From Seiridium cupressi (taxonomy: Eukaryota > Ascomycota > Sordariomycetes > Amphisphaeriales > Sporocadaceae), in contig JARVKI010000074.1 of NCBI GenBank assembly GCA_036674765.1, positions 1-64,000 of the forward strand: a stretch of 64,000 nt of DNA. Direction: 5' to 3'. Every line of letters starts with the position of its first letter. Positions within the stretch are counted from its first letter, which is position 1. The position numbers and the translations under genes were made by a program. Below the pieces are notes generated by a model that saw only the letters and a program-made list of their open reading frames with translations, was not told where the DNA came from and searched no databases. Below are positions 47,621 to 58,750 of this stretch, one piece after another.

Positions 47621-50600
47621 ATGTATGCTTCTTGGGCGCGTGCCTCTCGCCCCGCGGCCCTTTGTGCTTCGCAAGCCCGCTTAGCGACGCGTTCCGACCG
47701 ATGTTTCCACGTCTCCGCGCCCGCCAGAGCAGCCGCCGATGCCACCGACCCCAACAACGAGTCGCAAGACGGTGCCGACAAGCCTGCGGATAGCGAGAGC
47801 AGCGGTACCGGTCCAGAGAACGCCAAGGACGATGAGTTGTTCGGCGAAAAGGGTCTCAACAATAACGGCGATGCGCGCGGTCGGCAGAGACGCCCAAATG
47901 GAACTGCCAGGTCCCGTGCCTTGAAGCGCAAAACCCCAGAGGAACTACCACCAATCCATTTGCCTGCAAATTTCTACGAAGACCATGTTTTCCGAAACGA
48001 TGATGTGCGGGACGACCTTACCGGTCTGCGACTCAAAGCCCCTGACGCATCCGGTTCTCGCGAGGCAATATTTCTGCTGGCATTAGAAGAGCTCAAGCAG
48101 CAGAATCCGGACCAGTTTAATATCATTGATCGGGTGTGGAACAGTGTATTCGAAGCTGCTGCTTGGAACGATGATGACATTCGGCAATTCCAAGACAACC
48201 CACGGTTGGAAGACATAGAAATGGCAACTCTCAGAGGGGCTACTATGCTTATTGCGGGTTGGAATGCCGTCATGACGGCCGCCCCGACAATGCTGGCAGA
48301 CTCGCCCGAGCCATTGGAAGAATACACAAAAACTCTCCAGAACGTGAGAGACTACCGGAGGACTGAGCTACGAGCGGATCAAATGAAGGCGTATGAAATG
48401 GCGGTGTATTACGTGGAAAGAATGCTTCCCTATGATCTCGCCCCTGAGGATACGTCTTCAATGCTCAGAAACATTCTTCGCTCCAAACTTCGATACCAGG
48501 GCCGGTTGGGCCTTGTCCACCATGACGCCCTTATTGAGGCCACCTCATCCATCCGAGCTGACTTTGCCATAAGCCCTCCTAAGAATATCAAGGTCACTGA
48601 GCTCAAGCGTCCCGTCACAGTGCTTCATTTCCCATACTACTCCGGCTTCGAATGGCCCAAGCATGTCATGCGGGATGTTGCAGCTGAGCTTGGTGCCGAT
48701 ATGGTTCAGCTCACTGCCCAGGACATCGCTCGGATTGCCGGGTCCTATCTTGGCCAGGATATAAGTCGAGCTCCAGGCCCGCTGTCACTGCTCGGCTATA
48801 AGACTGCCGAAAATGCTGGCAGGATTAAACGGCGAGCTCCTGAGCAGTCTGACGAGGAATTACGCAACGACATGGCATTTTCCATTGTCATGCACGGCGA
48901 AAAACCAAAAAAGGAGGGTAAGAAGAAACTGTCTGTCATGGATTATGTGCTCGGCGAGCCCAGTCGAGGGAAGTCGGATGAGATGTGGGTGGACTTGAAG
49001 ATCAACGCTGTTTTGGAAGAACTGGTTCATGCGACTAGCTCCGTTTCTTCTGGGCAACGCCCTTTGATCGTCCATATACATGACATCAACGCCCTTAATA
49101 TGGACGACGAATGTGGCGCTATCATACTAGGCAAGCTGCGTAAGATCATTGATGATTTGTGGGTGGAAGGCAAGAAAGTGGTGCTTGTCGGTACCTGTTC
49201 GAGCTTGGGTGCTCCCACTACCTATCATAGGGCATTGAAAGATCTGAAAGAGGCCGAGAGATTTATCACCCTCCACACAAAACCTTACAAGCCAGTGGGA
49301 AGTCCTTCCAATGATGCTTCTACCCTGATTGTTGGACATACCGGCTCCAAACCGTTCATCAAGAGGCTAGAGGAAACTGTACGCAACGAATATCTAGATG
49401 AAAACGCAAGGAACATTGCCGCTATGCTGGGAACCTTGGTGGGCGCCAGTCACGACAGTGGTGCCCCTCAAATCAACTTCAGTCTGACGGCGATGGAACC
49501 GCGACATCGTCCTGATATTCTTTCGCAGAAACTTCTACCAGTATCGGAGGTATATCGGGTTGTGAAAACCATGATTGGACTTCGGAAACAACATCCTGAA
49601 GTCTTTGACCAAGCCGTCCTGGAAGAAGCACTTCGTCTGATCAAGCATGTCGATGAGACAAACGATCGTATGAACAACATACTAGACAAGGTTGAGAGCG
49701 AGATCAAGCGCAACCTCATGACCGATACGACTGGTCGCACAACAGATTATGAAAAGAGATTTTTGTCGGCATTGGTGAATCCCAAGGACCTGAAGACCAC
49801 TTTCAACGATATACACGCACCGCGTGAGACGATCGAATCAATCAAGATGCTTACGCAACTGTCGCTCCTCCGCCCCGAGGCCTTTGCATACGGTGTTCTG
49901 GCTACGGACAGGATACCCGGCTGCCTCCTCTACGGCCCACCAGGAACAGGAAAAACGCTACTCGCGAAAGCAGTAGCGAAGGAGAGTGGGGCCAATATGA
50001 TTGAAGTCTCTGGCGCAAGCATCAACCAGATGTATGTGGGTGAGAGTGAGAAGAACATCAAAGCACTGTTCACTTTGGCAAAGAAGAAGGAACCTCTCGT
50101 CATTTTCATCGATGAAGCGGATGCGCTGCTGGGTGCGCGAGGAGGTCGCAACGATGCGGCGGGACGGAGAGACGTCATCAACCAGTTCCTGCGCGAGTGG
50201 GACGGCATGGAAACGTCAAAGGCGTTTATAATGGTCGCAACGAATCGGCCATTCGACTTGGACGAAGCGGTGCTACGACGTTTGCCGAGAAAGTTGCTCA
50301 TTGACTTACCTCTTGAAGCAGATCGTGCTGCCATCTTCAGAATCCATCTTAAAAATGAAGCACTCGATGATACTGTTTCGATTGAACAGATGGCCAAGCA
50401 AACGACCCTATACTCTGGTTCCGATCTGAAGAACGTGTGCGTAGCTGCTGCTATGGCCGCTGTCAAAGAAGAGCTTGAGGCATCTGAGAAACATACTGGC
50501 CCGGAGCCATACGTCTGGCCCGCAAAGCGTATTCTGAACCGCAGACACTTTGACAAGGCGCTATCTGAGATTCCCGCTAGTGTTAGTGAAGACATGGCGA

Positions 50601-50737
50601 CTCTAAACGCGATCAAGAAGTTTGACGAAAGATACGGAGAGAAGAAAGCAAGGCGCAAGCGCCGCGGTATGGGATTTGAGGTAATACCAGAGGCTACTGA
50701 TTCTCATGAGGCTAGAGTGAGAAGTGACGATCGGTGA
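47621..50737 (+). CDS. Mitochondrial AAA+ ATPase (MSP1/ATAD1-type AAA domain)
   Basis: A single exon encodes 1038 residues. The N-terminus (MYASWARASRPAALCASQAR and CFHVSAPARAA) has the look of a mitochondrial presequence with a cleavage region, then an acidic low-complexity stretch. Residues 100-690 form a long region special to fungi with no domain I can name. The AAA module begins near residue 725 (TTFNDIHAPRETIESIK). Walker A GPPGTGKT is at 772-779, the pore-loop-like sequence INQMYVGESEKNI follows, Walker B VIFIDEAD is at 827-834, and sensor 1/arginine-finger sequence ATNRPFDLDEAVLRRLPRKL comes next. Then there is a helical lid with SGSDLKNVC. The module matches the meiotic-clade/MSP1 group that extracts or remodels proteins. 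Matrix location and substrate are inferred. Confidence 0.88.
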   Translation: MYASWARASRPAALCASQARLATRSDRCFHVSAPARAAADATDPNNESQDGADKPADSESSGTGPENAKDDELFGEKGLNNNGDARGRQRRPNGTARSRALKRKTPEELPPIHLPANFYEDHVFRNDDVRDDLTGLRLKAPDASGSREAIFLLALEELKQQNPDQFNIIDRVWNSVFEAAAWNDDDIRQFQDNPRLEDIEMATLRGATMLIAGWNAVMTAAPTMLADSPEPLEEYTKTLQNVRDYRRTELRADQMKAYEMAVYYVERMLPYDLAPEDTSSMLRNILRSKLRYQGRLGLVHHDALIEATSSIRADFAISPPKNIKVTELKRPVTVLHFPYYSGFEWPKHVMRDVAAELGADMVQLTAQDIARIAGSYLGQDISRAPGPLSLLGYKTAENAGRIKRRAPEQSDEELRNDMAFSIVMHGEKPKKEGKKKLSVMDYVLGEPSRGKSDEMWVDLKINAVLEELVHATSSVSSGQRPLIVHIHDINALNMDDECGAIILGKLRKIIDDLWVEGKKVVLVGTCSSLGAPTTYHRALKDLKEAERFITLHTKPYKPVGSPSNDASTLIVGHTGSKPFIKRLEETVRNEYLDENARNIAAMLGTLVGASHDSGAPQINFSLTAMEPRHRPDILSQKLLPVSEVYRVVKTMIGLRKQHPEVFDQAVLEEALRLIKHVDETNDRMNNILDKVESEIKRNLMTDTTGRTTDYEKRFLSALVNPKDLKTTFNDIHAPRETIESIKMLTQLSLLRPEAFAYGVLATDRIPGCLLYGPPGTGKTLLAKAVAKESGANMIEVSGASINQMYVGESEKNIKALFTLAKKKEPLVIFIDEADALLGARGGRNDAAGRRDVINQFLREWDGMETSKAFIMVATNRPFDLDEAVLRRLPRKLLIDLPLEADRAAIFRIHLKNEALDDTVSIEQMAKQTTLYSGSDLKNVCVAAAMAAVKEELEASEKHTGPEPYVWPAKRILNRRHFDKALSEIPASVSEDMATLNAIKKFDERYGEKKARRKRRGMGFEVIPEATDSHEARVRSDDR

Positions 50738-51219
50738 AAGGCCGTCCTTGGCTTTGTATAGAATGTAAATAGACTGTATACTTAACTACTTGCCATAAGA
50801 AGTCTGTTGCCGATTTGATGGCTTGATACCCACAGATTTGTTTCTACTGGCGCGGCTACAGGTGCAATTTTGGCTGCATACAAACAGGGTGTCGAAGATG
50901 CATCGACCGCCTTGTCCATACAAACAGGGCGGAAGGTGGCGTCCAATGATAGAACGACTTCTCATGTTCCACCAACCACTGCTGATGTTGCCACCCTGTT
51001 GCATAATGTACCTCCTGTTGTGCGAGTCTTGCTTGTTCAACAGAGGCCTTGGGGAAAAGAGAAATACATGGCATTCCCCCCTGTGCAGGTTGACAGCTTC
51101 GCAGCCATCGCACCCAGCACGCAACCGCCTACCAGCACCACCGCAACCAATCAAGAACCTCAAAGGACTCTAGCCGACCGACACACAAATCTCAACCCTA
51201 GCACGCTCTACTTCCAGCC
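50738..51219. other. Intergenic interval upstream of the C2H2 gene
   Basis: Open frames exist on both strands but none shows a motif. The words ACAAACAGGG occur twice about 45 bp apart (near 50880 and 50920). A pyrimidine-rich CTACTTCCAG at about 51208-51217 could be a splice acceptor for an upstream non-coding or unseen exon. Confidence 0.45.
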
Positions 51220-52727
51220 ATGTCGGACTACATTCAGGACTTCGCCCTCACTGCCGCCTTGGGCGCAACGAGCCCACCCTCGAGGACCAGTGGCTCCCTC
51301 CTGCTGGTGAAGACTTTGATTTCTTGGCCCTGATTGGCGACGAGGGTGATGCCATCGACCCTGGCCTGCTTGAGATACCCACCAATCAGCAATACCTGGG
51401 ATTCACCGACTTCTCCGTCCTGCAGCCTGCCTATGGTGGCTTCGAATTGGGCCAATCGTGAGACTTTTTTTTTTTTTTTTTAGCACTTGCTAACAAAAAG
51501 GGTGTCAGTATCCCAAGTGTAAGATCATTCATCCCAAGGCGAACCGTGAACGACAGCGTCTCTGCCCTTACTCCAGAACCTAATGGCAGGTCACCAACCT
51601 TATTCAGCTCTGTGAGCTCATGGCCGCAGTTGATGCTACGGTCACCCAATAACATTTATATCCCGGATGCTGAGCCAGGCTCTTCAAACGGAGCCTACCG
51701 ACACGGTGTTGACCTGCTAGCACTCGAAGACGACTGGCAATCTCAAGATCATGCTAATGCGGAGCTGAGTTTGCCATCCCCATCGGCCCTGCCGCGTGCA
51801 ATTCCATGTTTCTTCGAAGGATGTCACCAGTCTTTTGATTCTTGGGATAATCACTTGAATCACCTGCGTTTGGCTCTGCACTATCGCTGTATGGTTCCGG
51901 AATGTGGTCAACAGTTCGCTTCTCGTTATTTCCTCCAACGCCACGCCACTGAGGAACAACACAAAAACTTCACATGCAATATCACAGGCTGTAGTCAAGC
52001 CTTCACTTCTACTGAGCACCGCAATGGCCACGACGAAAAACACTTGCATTCCGAGGATCATTATCAAGTCGAGGGGGATCATCCGCTTGCCTGCATTGAA
52101 TGCGGCGAGATCTCACCCTCCCGAGCTCAATTGCAAGCGCACGCAAATTTGAAGCAACATAGCCCATTCCAATGTATATGCGGGAAAAAGTTTGCCAGAC
52201 TCGATGTCCTACACCGTCATTTCGACTCTTATGGCCGAGACATGCCCAAGTTTCCTTGCACCTTTTGCAAGTCCCATCGAGGCAAGCTTGGCTTCCGGCG
52301 TCGGGATCACCTTGTACAACATCTTCGCGGGTATCACAAGTTCGACTTGGAAGAGATCTACAACATTTCACCATCTAACAGAACCCCCAAGTTGCAAAAC
52401 TGGCCAGTCTGCCCTCACCCGGGTTGTGAATCCCATCGCCCCAGCTCGTTCCGTTATCTCTCTGACGAGCTGCAGCTTGAAGAGGCGCCGTTCAAGAAGC
52501 AATCAGACTTGAGCAAACACCTGAAAGTAGTTCACGACGAAACACCTTTCCCTTGCAACTTTCCAGGTTGCGACAAGGCTGGTGGCAAGGGCTATGTCCG
52601 TCAAAAGGATCTTATGAAGCACCATGCGGCAAAGCATCCAGAGTTTGCCCAGTCTGAGGCCACTGAGCAATCCGATGTCCCAGGCAATCCTGGCTTTGTG
52701 ATGGTCGAGGCTGAGCTCTCCACCTAG
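51220..52727 (+). CDS. C2H2 zinc-finger protein, 5' end disturbed
   Basis: The main exon (51509-52727) encodes several C2H2-like units: CFFEGCHQSFDSWDNHLNH, CMVPECGQQFASRYFLQRH, CNITGCSQAFTSTEHRNGH, CICGKKFARLDVLHRH, CTFCKSHRGKLGFRRRDHL and a final CNFPGCDKAGGKGYVRQKDL. This suggests a nuclear DNA- or RNA-binding protein. An upstream exon ends at the donor after 51457 (GTGAGA) and reads PTLEDQWLPPAGEDFDFLAL and DPGLLEIPTNQQYLGFTDFS in the frame that joins correctly. The only suitable ATG (51220, MSDYIQDFALTAA, good context) is one base out of that frame. So there is a frameshift between 51220 and about 51265, or an upstream exon spliced in at about 51217. The intron at 51458-51508 contains a 17-nt T run. 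The gene is real; its start is not resolved. Confidence 0.75.
51465..51481. repeat. 17-nt T homopolymer in an intron
   Basis: It lies inside the 51-nt intron of the C2H2 gene, seven bases after the donor. It makes up a third of the intron, so length variation here would change intron size but not coding sequence. Confidence 0.9.
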
Positions 52728-53941
52728 GGCGAGTCTGCCAGAAACGCCATGACTGGTCCCACTACCAAAAGCTGAATCGCTACTTTCGAAAGGGTAAAGT
52801 CACTTTTCAGCTACATTAACCACTTGGAGGATTTTCCGTTCTACCGGAACGCCGTCTTTTGGTCATGACAGACATTCATCACTATCGTGGATTCAGATCG
52901 TATACGGACTAGTTAGAATTTTGCTTTGTTTCCTTGTTGGCGATTGGTTGCAGTGGCCTGTTTTCATGGATCTGTTTCACTCCATAACGAGGGGGAAAAA
53001 ATCTTTTTTTCATTAGGCTCGCTAATCATCACACTTCACAATCACCCTCCCTGGGCCGCTACACACATTACCCTCAGTTTAGATCAACAACCCCGAGGAA
53101 ATCGAACTGTCTTCCCTTTTGAACAATGCTCTTGATTCTAGTCCCTCATGCAATCACTAAGTATTATGAACTTACGACAAACCAACTACTCCGACCTATC
53201 AACACCCAGAATCCACCCTCAAGTTCCTACCTGTAGTAAATAGAAAGCGATGAGGCATACCAAACGTCCTCAGGGCAACACCACATCCCCAAATCACTAG
53301 ATTCACAATTTGCATGGGGATGATAATGATCAGGCCTTTTGCAACTGTGACCAACGTAACGTAGCTTGCGAATATGTATATGTTGACTACGTGAGCCGAA
53401 AATGGTTCGCGGGCGATTTGTACGTCCAACGAGATCGCAAAATAAACCACTTCAAGTTCAGATATTCCCCTATTCACTGAAACCTTTTTTGTTACGGCTT
53501 CGGGATATTACGTCGTGAGAACTTGCGCCAGGATTTCGACACCAAGATTTCTGTTGCGCCCTGACTGCTAGTATATGATGTATCACAAAGTGTCACAAAG
53601 CTGCACGCATCGAAATCTCAAGGTGAGTCCGTTCGTCCAGCTGGACGAAATGCTATATGCTTTCCGGAGCCCTCGGTCCAGTCCAGGATCCGAGGTCTGC
53701 CGGAGTTTCTAGTATTTATACAACAAGTACAGGTCTATTTGATCTGTGCTTGTCGGTTCTCAACAACCATGCGCAGAAACTCTGCAGAGCGCTGGGCTCC
53801 ATCTTCGCAGGTTCTTTTTCAGGACTCCAGTTCGCCAAACCATGCTGCCCTTTGATTAATCCCATATGTTCATGCGGTCCTCATTGTTCTCATTAGGGTT
53901 ATTTGACCGCACTTCTGATGCTCGCCATTGCTGCGTGTCTT
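52728..53941. other. Convergent intergenic interval
   Basis: Between the 3' ends of the C2H2 gene (+) and the VEFS-PHD gene (-). A hydrophobic open frame at 53199-53477 (-) has no clear start context or family. I see no gene I can support. Confidence 0.5.
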
Positions 53942-56200
53942 CTATGTTGCTGCCTCGTTCTCGCAACACTCGTTGCAGCGCCAACTAGGACTCTCCACCG
54001 GCATTTTTGCCTCGTTCCTCGCACAGTCATCATGATAAAAAGGATTTTGACAGTTCTATCTCCTGGTCAGTAAAGCTTCTTCTAAACTCATGTACCAGGC
54101 CACTCACCGTATTTGCGCATATGAGTTCGTTCGGCCTTGCCGCTGGCTGGCCACAAATCGCACATCCCGACTTTGAGGCATATGTTTCCGAGTTCTGCGA
54201 CATATTTTGCGCTTGCGCTGGCATGCGACGGATTTGCGATCTTGCGGTCTTAAGGATATCTAGGGCCTTGCTAATTGTGCTCTTTTCTAAGGCCTCCCGC
54301 GCATTCAAATAAGCCAGATGCTTCATGGCTTCGTTCATACGATTCTGAGATGAGGCCAGCCACAAGGCCTTATCCTCAATAAACTCGAGATATATCTCGT
54401 TCAGATGTGGCGAGGGAGTTGCTCTACGTGTCAGAGAGTAAATGTCCCACTCTGAGATGTATTCTTTTTCATCGGCATGCACATCTGTGTAGTCTTTGAT
54501 GATGTCGCGGTGTTTCTGCAGAAGCCACGAGTTGTTCAATGGTGGTTCATCTACCACCGAATTAGGCTTCAGAACAGCTTTACTTAGGCGGTCGTACACT
54601 GGCTGTTTGGTGTCAGGGATCGTTTGTTTAGCTATTCGCGTGACTTGCGACAGTGTACGTTTCTATATTCCTTGTCAGCACACCATATTCCTCAGGGCGC
54701 GGTAGAAGAGAGAAAACTGGAAAGGAAAGAAAATGATTCTAAAAATCTTACCCCTGGTGCTGGCTTTGGCCGTCCCCGGGAAGTGGCCTTGACTGGCGAA
54801 TGCTCTGCTGCCGAGTCGTAATCAAGCTCATCCTGACTTGAGACTTCATGAAATTCGGCCGTTCTAGTGGCCCGCGGGGTTTCCTGGCCATGTCGGGAAA
54901 CAGCAATGCGCCACCCACCTCTCGGAGAGAAGTCGCTTGTGAACTTGAACTCAATATGTTGGGTAATGTGTTCTTTGAGCTGTTCAATATTGCTATGCTC
55001 GACGAAACAGCGAACACAAGTCCAGTTCTCCAGTACCACATGGCCTTTGACGGGCATAACCCACGTGACCTGGCCGACATCCCTTGCCTTGGCATCCTTG
55101 CGCTTCTTTCGTTCTTTCAACTCCTTGCCGCGAGCCTTGTCACTCAAAAGTTTTAGGTTGTAGTTCTGTTGCTTTCCCCTCATTCTCAGAGATCGGCTGG
55201 GCGTGGTTGCCTCCCCCTCACCATCCTCCTCGTCTGCGGCGACATCATCCTCATCGTGGTGGGCAAGTCCGTTGGTCAGAGTGTCAACGCGGCCATTGAC
55301 ATGGCCATTTGTCAGGGGCGCCAATGCACCATTCCAGTGTGGCGTTGAGTCTTTAGAGGTGTAGTCTATCAGGTGGTGTGCTGCCTGATTGGCAGGAGTT
55401 GACCATCGCAGATCTGTCTCCATGGCTAGGTCGGTCTCAGTCTCCACGCCTGTGGCCTTCCTGAGGGTCACGGGCGTAGTTGCTCGTGGCTTTGAGTATG
55501 TATACGAAAACGTCGATGAGATCACCCATTGTTGCGGTGGTGTATCTGGTGTCCTATGGCGATCCTGGTCGGGCAATAAGTCGAAAGGGGGCCAGTTTGG
55601 ATCACCAATAGACTCGAGTTCTGTCTGTATTAAATAACCGTCCGCTAGCATGAAACCCTGGGCATCGTCCCGCACAACGTAGAGCTTCTCTGCGGCTATA
55701 TGAAACGGCTGTCGCAAATAGATGCGGGCCTGCCGACAGACACCATCCGAGTCGCGAAATACTTTGACTTCACACGGCTGGCTGTCGCAATACATAGGCC
55801 GCGTCTCTATCCCCGGCCTGTATTTGAAAATGGTGAGTTTGCACCGCGCCCGGATGACCATGGCTGGGATGTCTTTTTTGAGTGGTGAGCCATTGCCATG
55901 CAGGAGGCCATTAGCACCAGGGTCAGGGACATAGTCACGCCCAAGTCTCAGTACTTGTACGCGAAGCGCACGAGTGAAGCCCTTGGACGGATCAGTGAAC
56001 AACGGGCCAACCGCAGCAATGACGCCCGGGTCAAGCGAGTCTTCGGTGATGCGACGCCGTTTCGTGGCCCGAGGACTGTGTTTACCTGTCCCGGGCTTCT
56101 CGCCGTTTGCCGTACCCGGCCCTCCCAGAATGTCAACAGCGCTTCGCCATACGCGATGAAGAAAAGGCGAGTCGCGTTTATACGGAATTGATGCCGACAT
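53942..56200 (-). CDS. SUZ12: Polycomb SUZ12-type VEFS-box protein with C-terminal PHD finger
   Basis: Three exons, 56200-54752, 54662-54108 and 54055-53942, encode 705 residues. SU(Z)12 is a core subunit of PRC2, which trimethylates H3K27 to silence chromatin. A C2H2 finger sits at about 390-415 (WTCVRCFVEHSNIEQLKEHI then TQHIEF), as in SUZ12. The VEFS box lies at about 505-625: WLLQKHRDIIKDYTDVHADE, KEYISEWDIY, FIEDKALWLA and MKHLAYLNAREAL. The last exons complete a canonical C4HC3 PHD finger: C650-x2-C653-x11-C665-x4-C670-x5-H676-x2-C679-x15-C695-x2-C698, with the usual Trp two residues before C695. The splice acceptor GATAG before exon 3 is the one that restores the finger. The start ATG at 56200 (MSASIPYKRDSPFLHRVW) is preferred although the frame is open further upstream. 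Confidence 0.88.
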
Positions 56201-58750
56201 GTCTGAGGGAATGCATGGAGGCAGACCGCTCCAGTGCTGCGGTGACCCTGCTCCAGGGGTGAGAATTTTGCCGACCAGCAGAGTGCAAATCCAGGGACGA
56301 AAATCAGAAGCGTTCAAGGAGAACAGATGAGCATGCCATGGACTGAGACGAGCCGAGTGAGGTGCATGAGATTGTATGAGGTGGCGGTGGTGGGCCACAC
56401 GGGTGGGCAGGCGGATGGGTGAATGAGATGCACAATGCAAGCAGGAGGAAGGGCTCCTTATTGGCAGCACATTAAAGATGACAGACCATTGGGCTTGCCT
56501 CGGCACCTGCACATCTGGGACCAAATAGCACAGGTCCGAGTGTGCTCTGGCGATTGGCTCGGGCGGTATAAAAGCGAGCGACACGGCGTTGATGGAGACT
56601 GTGTGATGTGTCTCGCTATTGATGTGGATGTGGGCGTGTGTTCATTGAAGAAGAACAAGACGCGTGCCTACCGTGCAGAGTTACCCGACCCCGGTCACAC
56701 GCTTAGCGGCTATCGAGGTGTCCTGTGCGCCTGTACTCAGCCAAGCTTCAACTCTTCTAGCGCGCTGTCGCCAATCGGGATGCTTGACTCTTCGCTAAGC
56801 TGAGCTAAGTCTGTGACAGGGTCACGTGCTGGGCGACTATTTATCCACTATCTTCCAGAAATCCTGCCTAACTTGGTACGTAGTGGGCCTTGCCAATACT
56901 CTTGGACTGGGAAAGTCCTGCCCAGTTGGTTCTTACTTGCAACTTTAGGTGTATACTGCGGCTTTGTCATGACATTGAACTATTACAAGGTGGATCCTTT
57001 CTGCATTTAACGAGTAACAGAGTGAATCCATGATCATAAAAGTATTTACAAGGCAGGTAATGTGCAATGGCGAAAAGAGATATAGTAGATACAATACATA
57101 GGAATCCACATCCTGGAATGATCAATGTCTCGATGTGTCACTCTGTATATAAAAGCCTGGGAACAAACATGCACGTGCATAGTTTACAGTGAACACTGAG
57201 TCCATCTTTCAAATAGTCTGATATGACGAGAAGCTTGGTTCTCTTCTTTAAAAAGACAATAGTCGGTTTTCTTGGCCCCTATTATACAGTCCGCCGTCAT
57301 CCACCTCGATAGCAGCTCGATACCTGGCTGCATTGCACTAGTGGTACAATCCGACGTTCTCCTGTTTCCTGCCTCGGGATGTCCGTGCTAGGCAAACTTT
57401 CCAAAAATCCATCAGAGAAAAAGGGGAGGGTTTTGCTTGTCTCTCGTCTCTTACCACTTTTCAAACCCACTTACTTGACCATCCATTAAACTCTCTCGAC
57501 TCGTGCATCACCAATTCCCGCCTGCCCACACCAGCCGGCCTTGCTCGGCCTGCGGATCCCTCCATACTATGAATCGTATCGACCAGGCTTAGTTAGCTCT
57601 GTCGATCTTGCTTAGATGTCCAACATGTCCTTGGACGTCTCTATCGGTGAGCGCACCTGGCCAAAGCCGTGGCCAACATAATTCATCAATATTTGCATCC
57701 ACCGGATTGCGAACGGCACGGGCCGTGTCACCGAGTTGTCATTATTTGACCTATGTCAACATCTTTGAATCTCCCGTACTGCAAGTTGCCGATGGTAGCA
57801 TCCCACCACTGCGCCAGCGCAGTCTTCGTGAGGTGTGGCCGAAACTGCCTACTACAATTAGGTCGGCAGGCTCAAAACGTGTGTTGAGAATGGAAGGGCA
57901 GGACAGGTTTCTCAACTGTTCTTGGGCCGGAGGGTATCACGGGGAAGAGATATTCTCCATCACCATCGAGAAAAGCATCTGTAGGCTCAGATGCTCCTGG
58001 TGTTCCAAGATGGACCACAATGGCAGTCATTCAATTGCAAGACAATCGCTGGCACTCAATCAGGATTTGCCTTCGATCCTTTGAAGCAGTGGGCAATCCG
58101 ACCATTCTTGCTCGGAGCAAAGCATAGCAACCTTGGAGATTTGCTCTTGGGCGTACTCTTCCCTTTCGCCATTGCATGCCAACGAACCCGACGAGTCTAT
58201 GGGACTGGGTCTTCCAACTCGTGGTTGATTGATGCCCATTATGTTTCTCGCGACCGTAGTGAGCACCAACTTGGCCGGCAACTAGTCGAACTGCCCACAG
58301 TCGGTCGAAGTGGATCGGAGCACGGACCGGTTTCTGTCCCTTATCGTGCCTCGGCCGACTCGATAAGCAATTTAACTCCGTGCGACTAACCGCTCACTGG
58401 CGGTCGCATCGTCATCGCATTTTCCGACTCACTATCGATTGGGGACGCTACAGCAATAGTCTTTGCGACTACAACCTTTCCGCAATCTTTTTGTACGGAA
58501 TGAGCTGTTTCCTCTGCGGATTTCCCCTGTGTCATCTGCCTTAAACGAGCGCACCGTCATTGCACAACGACCTTTCTCCTCCGATCTTTGCGTTCCTACG
58601 CCAATCGCGCCCTTCGATTATTGTGAAAGCCAGAATAACATGACCGGAGTGCCAACTCCACTTGTTCCAGGCAAGCAACACGCGCCATTCGTTGCAGTCA
58701 GCCCTTGAGGTCTGTTTTTGCGTCCACCGCGTCGCCTGAAAACAGTCAAC
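56201..58750. other. 2.5-kb divergent intergenic region
   Basis: Between the divergent starts of the VEFS-PHD gene and the F-box/LRR gene. A GTCACGTGC word lies near 56820. Two overlapping open frames on the + strand (57608-58084 and 57991-58389) show no family motif. Long 5' untranslated regions or a non-coding transcript are possible. I call no gene. Confidence 0.5.

Noticed and set aside
49930..50658. 242-codon open frame antisense to the AAA+ ATPase
   Set aside because: Shadow of the conserved AAA module; no independent motif.
57608..58389. Two overlapping open frames upstream of the F-box/LRR gene as a separate gene
   Set aside because: No domain, no consistent splice path joining them, and composition like the flanking non-coding sequence.
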